Assembly: GCA_013203475.1 (NCBI GenBank)
Contig: JABMNV010000035.1
Coordinates: 1 to 37,220, forward strand
DNA: 37,220 nt
Direction: 5' to 3'
Source of the DNA: Acidobacteriota bacterium
GTDB taxonomy: Bacteria; Acidobacteriota; Vicinamibacteria; Vicinamibacterales; SCN-69-37
A model generated the notes under the pieces. It had not been told where the DNA came from. It searched no databases and saw only the letters and a list, made by a program, of their open reading frames with translations. The translations under genes and the position numbers were made by a program. Position 1 is the stretch's first letter. Each line of letters begins with the position of its first letter. Shown here in pieces: positions 32,003 through 37,220 of this stretch.

Positions 32003-33604
32003 ATGTCCCCGATGTCGACACACTACGACGCCATCGTCATTGGCGCCGGACACAATGGCCTGACCGCGGCCGCCTATCTGGCCAGAGCCGGGCAGAAGGT
32101 TCTGGTCCTTGAACGCCGCCACATTGTCGGCGGTGCGGCGGTGACCGAGGAGATCTATCCGGGTTTCAAATACTCGGTCTGCTCCTACGTCGTCTCGCTG
32201 CTACGACCAGAGATCATTCGCGAACTGGAACTGGCCAAACACGGTCTGGAGATTCTGCCGCTCGATGGCACGTTCACGCCGATGCCGGACGGCGACTACC
32301 TCTGGCGCACGAACGACCACGCGCAGACGTTTCGCGACATCGCCAGGCACTCGCGGGTGGATGCCGAAGCGTACGACGAGTACGGTCGCGCGATGGTGGA
32401 GATGAGCCGGTTCGCCAAGCCGATTCTCGGCATGACGCCGCCCGATCCGTTCTCGCTGAAGCTGCGGGACCTCAAGCCACTGCGCGACATCCTGACGCGT
32501 TTCAGGGCCCTGCCCGACGCCGACCGCTACAACCAGTTGCAGCTGCTGACCATGAGCGCGGCGGACTTCCTGGATCAATGGTTCGAGACCGATGTCCTCA
32601 AAGCCACGATGTCCGCCTCGGGCATCATCGGCACCTTCCTCGGCGTGCGATCACCAGGTACGGCATACGTCCTGCTCCACCACTACATGGGAGAAATCGA
32701 CGGCGCGTTCCGGTCGTGGGGACTTTCGCGCGGTGGCACGGGAATGGTGTCAGAAGCGATTGCCTCGGCCGCGCGTGCGGCGGGCGCTGAAATTCGCCTT
32801 GAGGCCCCTGTCAGCAAGGTGCTCGTCAATAACGGGCGCGCCACTGGCGTGGTCCTCGAAAACGGCGACTACGTGCTGGCGGACACCGTGCTCTCGAGCG
32901 TCGACCCGAGGCTGACGTTCATGAAGATGGTCGGCGAGGAACACCTCCCCGGCGACTTCGCCGACGACATCCGGCACTACAAGTTCCGCGGCTCGTCGGG
33001 CAAGGTCAACCTCGCGCTCGATGGGTTGCCCGACTTTACTGCGCTCAAGGGAGCCGGACCACATCTGCGCGGCGCGATCTCGATGTCGCCCAGCGTGGAC
33101 TACATGGAGCGCGCGTACGACCAGGCGAAATACGGGCAGTACTCACGACGCCCCTACATCGACATCGTAATTCCCAGCCTGACCGATCCGTCGCTGGCAC
33201 CGCCGGGCAAACACGTCATGTCGTGTTTTGTGCAGTACGCCCCGTACGATCTGAAGGAGCCGTCCACCAGTGATGCGCCATTGTGGGACCAGCACCGTGA
33301 TGCCTTCGGCGACGCGGTGATCGACACGATCGCCGAGCATGCCCCAAACCTGAAAGACCTGATCCTCCACCGCCAGGTCCTCACGCCGCTCGACATCGAG
33401 CGCACGTTCGGCCTGTCGGAGGGCAATATTTTCCAGGGCGAGCTCACACTCGAGCAGCTGTTCTTTCTCCGCCCAGCGCCGGGGTGGGCCGACTACCGCA
33501 CACCAATTAAGGGACTCTTCATGTGTGGTTCCGCGACCCATCCTGGCGGCGGCATCATGGGCGCGCCCGGGCGCAATGGCGCGATGAAAGCGATGGGACG
33601 ATGA
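32003..33604 (+). CDS. PYROXD2/phytoene-desaturase-like FAD oxidoreductase (first of tandem pair)
   Basis: 533 residues from ATG 32003 (a second ATG at 32012 is equally likely). The N-terminal Rossmann motif DAIVIGAGHNGLTAAAYLA and LERRHIVGGAAVTEE bind FAD. The C-terminal FAD signature is GLFMCGSATHPGGGIMGAPG. Central blocks such as MSPSVDYMERAYDQAKYG and PSLTDPSLAPPGKHVMS are typical of the PYROXD2-like branch rather than true carotenoid desaturases. No carotenoid biosynthesis genes lie nearby, so the substrate is unknown. Its TGA overlaps the ATG of a close paralogue (ATGA at 33601-33604), suggesting two subunits or two sequential steps. Confidence 0.9.
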   Translation: MSPMSTHYDAIVIGAGHNGLTAAAYLARAGQKVLVLERRHIVGGAAVTEEIYPGFKYSVCSYVVSLLRPEIIRELELAKHGLEILPLDGTFTPMPDGDYLWRTNDHAQTFRDIARHSRVDAEAYDEYGRAMVEMSRFAKPILGMTPPDPFSLKLRDLKPLRDILTRFRALPDADRYNQLQLLTMSAADFLDQWFETDVLKATMSASGIIGTFLGVRSPGTAYVLLHHYMGEIDGAFRSWGLSRGGTGMVSEAIASAARAAGAEIRLEAPVSKVLVNNGRATGVVLENGDYVLADTVLSSVDPRLTFMKMVGEEHLPGDFADDIRHYKFRGSSGKVNLALDGLPDFTALKGAGPHLRGAISMSPSVDYMERAYDQAKYGQYSRRPYIDIVIPSLTDPSLAPPGKHVMSCFVQYAPYDLKEPSTSDAPLWDQHRDAFGDAVIDTIAEHAPNLKDLILHRQVLTPLDIERTFGLSEGNIFQGELTLEQLFFLRPAPGWADYRTPIKGLFMCGSATHPGGGIMGAPGRNGAMKAMGR

Positions 33605-35181
33605 ACGACGTCGTCATCATCGGCGGTGGCATCAACGGACTGGTGGCCGCGATCGCACTGGCGCGACAGAAACTCGGCGTGCTCGTCGTTGACCGACGCG
33701 ACACGACGGGCGGAGGCGCCATCACCACCACGAGTCCCAAAGGATTCAAGACGCCAACGCTCACCCACTCACTGGGGCCGCTGAGCGCGGACGTGGTCAG
33801 AGCGCTCAGACTCGATCGGGAAAAACTCGAATTCTTGATGCCGGATCCGGTGTTGACCACGTTTGGGACGTCTGGCGAGGCCGTGACCTTTCACCGCGAC
33901 CACGTCCTGACCGCAGCGTCGATCGACCGCGTCTCCACGCACGACGCGGCCGCGTGGCAGCCGTTCGTCCAAACGATGCAGAAGCTGGCCTCGGTCATGG
34001 CCAGCATCAATAGACACCCGCCCCCCGCGATCGACGACCCTTCCGCGTCTGAGTTGTGGCGGTTGCTCAGCGTCGGACGACGGGCGCGGGCGTTGGGGCG
34101 ACGGGACATGACTCGACTGGCCCGGTACGCGCCGATGGCCGTCGCAGACCTTGTCGGCGAGTGGTTCGAACGCGACCTGGTGCAGGCGGCACTCGCCGCG
34201 CGGGGTGTGTTCGGCCATCTCCTTGGTCCGTGGTCTGCCGGCACAGGGGCGCTGCTCCTCAAACGCATGGCAGAAGATCCAATGCCCGTCGGATGCGGCA
34301 TGACCATGCGTGGCGGGCCCGGCGCGCTGGCTGAGGCTCTGACCTCTATCGCGGTTCGTGCCGGAGTGGTCATCCGGACCAAGGCCGCAGTAAGTCGTGT
34401 GTTGACCCGCGACGGGACCGCAACGGGCGTCGTCCTGCAGGACGGAGAGGAAGTCCCCGCGCGGACGGTAGTAGCCGCCATCGACCCAAAGCTGCTGTGT
34501 CTGACCTTGATTGACCCGGCTGATTTGCCGGTGACATTCCGCCAGCGAATGACGCAGGTGCGGGGGCGCGGCGTGACGGCCAAGGTCAACTTGTCGCTGT
34601 CGGCGGCGCCCACGTTCACGGCGCTTCACGGAGATGAGGTGCCGCTGAGAGGCCGGATGCTCATCGCGCCGGATGTGGACTACATCGAGCGAGCGTTCGA
34701 TGCGGCCAAGTACGGCAAGCACTCGCCACGGCCATGGCTTGAGATAGCCGTGCCGACGGTCAACGATCCGTCGCTGGCACCCGATGGACAGCATGTGATG
34801 TCGGCGTACGTGCACTATGCGCCGCGTACGCTGCGAGAAGGCACATGGGCCGACGTGCGGGACGCGCTCTATCAGTCAGTGATCGACGCACTGGAGCCGC
34901 ACGCGCCCGGCATCGATGCGCTTGTCATCGAACGCGAGGTCATTACCCCTGAGGACCTTGAGACTGAATGGGGCTTTTCGGGCGGCCACGTGTTTCACGG
35001 CGAAGAGACACTGGACCAGTGGTGGGTCAGTCGCCCGGTGCTTGGCGCCGCTCAATATCAGACACCCATTGCCGGGCTGTATCTGGCCGGCGCAGGCACC
35101 CATCCGGGCGGCGGACTGACAGGCCAGTCTGGCCTGAATGCCGCGCGAACGATTTCACGCGCGCTCAAACGTCGACGGTGA
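33601..35181 (+). CDS. PYROXD2/phytoene-desaturase-like FAD oxidoreductase (second of tandem pair)
   Basis: 526 residues. N-terminal FAD motif VVIIGGGINGLVAAIALAR; C-terminal GLYLAGAGTHPGGGLTGQSG. It aligns over its whole length with the gene before it: the D-V-D-Y-I-E-R-A-F-D-A-A-K-Y-G-K and V-N-D-P-S-L-A-P-D-G-Q-H-V-M-S blocks are shared, so the pair arose by duplication. Identity looks moderate, implying an old event with divided function. It is coupled to the first by a 4-base overlap. A GG-x-H-P-GGG-type end in both suggests both keep FAD. The stop falls inside the 3' end of a small convergent gene. Confidence 0.9.
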   Translation: MNDVVIIGGGINGLVAAIALARQKLGVLVVDRRDTTGGGAITTTSPKGFKTPTLTHSLGPLSADVVRALRLDREKLEFLMPDPVLTTFGTSGEAVTFHRDHVLTAASIDRVSTHDAAAWQPFVQTMQKLASVMASINRHPPPAIDDPSASELWRLLSVGRRARALGRRDMTRLARYAPMAVADLVGEWFERDLVQAALAARGVFGHLLGPWSAGTGALLLKRMAEDPMPVGCGMTMRGGPGALAEALTSIAVRAGVVIRTKAAVSRVLTRDGTATGVVLQDGEEVPARTVVAAIDPKLLCLTLIDPADLPVTFRQRMTQVRGRGVTAKVNLSLSAAPTFTALHGDEVPLRGRMLIAPDVDYIERAFDAAKYGKHSPRPWLEIAVPTVNDPSLAPDGQHVMSAYVHYAPRTLREGTWADVRDALYQSVIDALEPHAPGIDALVIEREVITPEDLETEWGFSGGHVFHGEETLDQWWVSRPVLGAAQYQTPIAGLYLAGAGTHPGGGLTGQSGLNAARTISRALKRRR

Positions 35182-35394
35182 GTGCCGTTCGAGGACGCCG
35201 GGCACCGTGTCGCCGCCGCGATGCCCGTCCGGACACTGCGGGTTTGGCACGTCCACGACGGCAAGAGGCTCGCCGTTCCACGCTTGATACACCCCAACGA
35301 CGCAGCCGCAGTCTTCGATCGTACTGTTGAGTAACGACCGCAGCGCAGGTGACCACGATCCCAGACTGAAGACTCGCCGCTCTCGAGAACCCAT
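35155..35394 (-). CDS. small Cys-containing hypothetical protein
   Basis: 79 residues, ATG 35394. The middle reads DCGCVVGVYQAWNGEPLAVV followed by DVPNPQCPDGHRGGDTVPG, with three Cys and a His that could bind a metal. I recognise the C-G-C-V-V-G-V-Y block from short uncharacterised bacterial proteins. Its last 27 bases overlap the end of the convergent FAD oxidoreductase gene. Function unknown. Codon pattern fits coding but no strong ribosome binding site is seen. Confidence 0.55.
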   Translation of the reverse strand: MGSRERRVFSLGSWSPALRSLLNSTIEDCGCVVGVYQAWNGEPLAVVDVPNPQCPDGHRGGDTVPGVLERHSPSTFERA

Positions 35395-35458
35395 TGTCAG
35401 TCTTGGACCGAGCCGAGGTCGGTCAGGTTACATCAGATACCAAACTAGGCCGAGCGCC

Positions 35459-36283
35459 TCAGCTCCCTGAAGCCAGGAGACCGTCGATCACAGATTGAAA
35501 GGCTTGCAGCGACTTGGCGCCGGACAACATCTCCGTCACCGTGACTCGACCGGATTCCACTGTGCCCAAGAAGAACGCCGGAGTCCCTGACAGGCGGAGC
35601 CGAGTGGCTTCGACCACGTCCGCCATGACCGCCGCGGACGCTTCGCCGGCTATGCATCGATCAAACTGCTCGGCATTCAGACCGACCGTCGACGCGTACC
35701 GCGACAAGTCCGCGGGTTCAAGACGACGAGGGTTCAGGAAGAGTTGGTCGTGCATCTCCCAGAACTTGCCCTCCTGGCCACCGCACTCGGCCGCCTCAGC
35801 CGCGCGGCGCGCGCTCGGATGAATCTGGTCGAGGGGCAGATGCTTGAATGCCCAGAGCACCTTCCCGGTGGCCACGTACTGGCTCTCAAGAGCTGGAAAC
35901 GTGGCTTGAGCAAAGCTCGCACAGAACGGGCACTGAAAATCGGAAAACTCGATGACCGCCACCTTGGCGTTGAGGTTTCCCTTCAGCTGCGCCGTCAGGA
36001 TCGAGACGGGTTCATCAGGAAGGACTTGAGGTGGTGGCCCAGGTGGCCGAGCCGACGCTTGTCTTGAGGCGCGGACCGCCGCCTGAAGATCAGCGAGTTC
36101 GGCCCGGACCTGACTCAGGCCCACGAGCGCCACCGCCAGACCAAAGGACAGCGACAGCAGGCAGACAATGCCCCCGATCGCGGCGAGCCGAGTAAACGTC
36201 AGCCTGCCGCTCCCCGCCGTCCGGGTGTGGGCGTCTGGAGCCTGGCCAGCTCCAGACGCCTGTTCCTGCTGGTCCGTCCTCAC
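35459..36283 (-). CDS. membrane-anchored DsbA/DsbG-like thiol-disulfide oxidoreductase
   Basis: 274 residues from GTG 36283. One membrane helix (about 32-54) anchors the protein, then a short coiled coil (about 56-75), a Pro-rich linker (79-90) and a thioredoxin-fold domain of the DsbA type (thioredoxin_4) with the active site Cys118-Pro-Phe-Cys121 in FSDFQCPFCASFA, and a cis-Pro in LSGTPAFFLG. The domain faces outside the cytoplasm. It probably forms or reshuffles disulfides. The start codon overlaps the TGA of the upstream Cys-rich surface protein (GTGA at 36283-36280), so that protein is a likely client. The frame is open upstream but only antisense-like. Confidence 0.88.
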   Translation of the reverse strand: MRTDQQEQASGAGQAPDAHTRTAGSGRLTFTRLAAIGGIVCLLSLSFGLAVALVGLSQVRAELADLQAAVRASRQASARPPGPPPQVLPDEPVSILTAQLKGNLNAKVAVIEFSDFQCPFCASFAQATFPALESQYVATGKVLWAFKHLPLDQIHPSARRAAEAAECGGQEGKFWEMHDQLFLNPRRLEPADLSRYASTVGLNAEQFDRCIAGEASAAVMADVVEATRLRLSGTPAFFLGTVESGRVTVTEMLSGAKSLQAFQSVIDGLLASGS

Positions 36284-37220
36284 GCTTCGATCAGCTCGCC
36301 GCCACCACGCCAACGACGCCGTGAGCGATACATGACAAACAAACCGAGGCAGTAGGCGACGACGGTCACGACTCCAAACGCAGCCGTGCCAATCAAGACG
36401 GTTGGAGACGCGAAATAGACCCGCCTGGAAACCTGAGCTGCGGGACCAACAACCGCGGCCGACTCTGGGTTGATGACAGCCGCAAACCAACCGCTGAAAA
36501 CCCCTTCGACGGTGCACCCATCGCCAAACTCCGCATAACAGTTGCCACTCGCCGCGTGCCACTCGCACGCATCCGCCCCCTCACCCTGGCAATAGCTCAA
36601 GCACGCATTTGAGTCCGGCTGGTAGACGGCCCCCATCTCGACGTAGTTGGAGCAATTTCTGATGGCAGAGTCCTGGGCCATTCCCCCGCCGCCACCGCCG
36701 CCGCCGCCCCCGCCACTACCACCACCCTCACCCTCTTCCGGTATGAGGTAGCCGTACCAGCCCGGATAGTTACCCTGGAGTTCGCAGTAATCTCCGCGCT
36801 CGGAGTAACAGTTCCCTGTCACCAAGTGCCACTCGCATGCATCGGCGTTAGTCGCCTCACAGTAACTGATGCAGGCGTCCAGGCCAAAAAGCACAACAGG
36901 CGCCAACTCCGAATAATTCTGACAATTCCGCACCGCCAATCCCGCCCCGTTGAGAGTTACCGGAGATATGCCGTCGGACGCAGTACCGCCGGAGGGACCG
37001 GGACAACCAGAGGTCGGACACAACGTGCCCAGTCCTGAAACACAGAAGCCGATGGTCGCGTCATAGTCATCGCAATCCTGCCCGATGTGCCACCCGTCAC
37101 CATCACAATCAAACTCGCTGTGACAATTGACCCCGCCCCACCCTGGGACTCCGCCAGGAAGGCAGCCGTCAGCGTCGCGGCACTCGCCACCGCCACCACC
37201 GCCGCCGCCACCCGAATCGG
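36280..37220 (-). CDS. Cys-rich surface protein with MopE-like motif and two PAN-like repeats (5' end outside window)
   Basis: About 312 codons are visible; the frame continues past the window edge. In order: a Gly run; a segment with DCDGDGWHIGQDCDDYDATI, matching the Asp-rich calcium or metal motif of MopE-type proteins; first repeat (RNCQNYSELAPVV to GWYGYLI) and second repeat (RNCSNYVEMGAVY to GWFAAVI), each with about six Cys and the shared C-x-S-Y-C, ADACEWH and GNCY blocks, resembling PAN/apple domains; an 11-Gly linker between them; a C-terminal membrane helix (about 25 residues before SRRRWRGGG) with a basic tail. It is thus a membrane-anchored exported protein. Ligand binding or adhesion is plausible. 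The coupled DsbA-like gene suits its Cys content. Confidence 0.75.
   Translation of the reverse strand, partial: DSGGGGGGGGGECRDADGCLPGGVPGWGGVNCHSEFDCDGDGWHIGQDCDDYDATIGFCVSGLGTLCPTSGCPGPSGGTASDGISPVTLNGAGLAVRNCQNYSELAPVVLFGLDACISYCEATNADACEWHLVTGNCYSERGDYCELQGNYPGWYGYLIPEEGEGGGSGGGGGGGGGGGMAQDSAIRNCSNYVEMGAVYQPDSNACLSYCQGEGADACEWHAASGNCYAEFGDGCTVEGVFSGWFAAVINPESAAVVGPAAQVSRRVYFASPTVLIGTAAFGVVTVVAYCLGLFVMYRSRRRWRGGGELIEA

Noticed and set aside
36679-36722. Repeat of CCGCCGCCACC type as a separate repeat element
   Set aside because: It encodes the poly-Gly linker of the surface protein and is explained by coding.

Overview
The window is high-GC DNA, densely coded on both strands with many 4-base start/stop overlaps. 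Gene content points to a soil- or sediment-type Acidobacteriota, perhaps Vicinamibacteria-like: Hanks-kinase and PD40 remnants of acidobacterial flavour, a secreted GH51 enzyme, M14 peptidase lipoprotein, and a complex iron-sulfur molybdoenzyme. This placement is inference from style; there is no rRNA or marker gene in the window.

Layout. 1-3.5 kb (minus): lipB (cut by the window edge), a lipoyl-E2 acyltransferase, dihydrolipoyl dehydrogenase and an HU-type protein with its own terminator. 3.6-4.0 kb: queF. 4.1-9.5 kb (plus): a two-gene defence-like cassette, a DrmD-like SNF2 helicase broken by one missing base and an Eco57I-type adenine methyltransferase, joined by ATGA. 9.6-14.9 kb (plus): a respiratory molybdoenzyme module with a fused FeS-NrfD subunit, a catalytic subunit without Tat signal and a GAF protein. 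It converges on a TauE/SafE exporter plus DUF1634 partner (minus), which fits sulfite handling. 16.0-16.7 kb: a four-helix-bundle (S23/IVP-like) gene between two arrays of degenerate 8-bp repeats; a third array of the same kind lies at 11.1 kb. 16.7-20.9 kb (minus): a tightly overlapping operon of APC permease, secreted histidine phosphatase, M14 carboxypeptidase lipoprotein and ketopantoate reductase. 20.9-23.8 kb: a Rieske oxygenase and a GcvT-type methyltransferase, convergent, around a dead protein-kinase gene.

24.1-27.1 kb (minus) is a decaying acquired island: a glycosyltransferase-like/methyltransferase protein, a 2OG-Fe(II) dioxygenase and small phage-like proteins, several with single-base frameshifts, cut off by an internally deleted IS5-type transposase. 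27.3-31.9 kb (minus): GH51 arabinofuranosidase, gene debris and a secreted amidase. 32.0-35.2 kb (plus): two tandem PYROXD2/phytoene-desaturase-like FAD oxidoreductases. 35.2-37.2 kb (minus): a small Cys-containing protein, a membrane-anchored DsbA-like oxidoreductase and, translationally coupled to it, a Cys-rich surface protein with a MopE-like metal motif and two PAN-like repeats running off the window.

The least explained features are the octamer arrays, which occupy gene boundaries so exactly that they touch stop codons and supply a start codon, and the helicase-methyltransferase pair that lacks the other DISARM genes.
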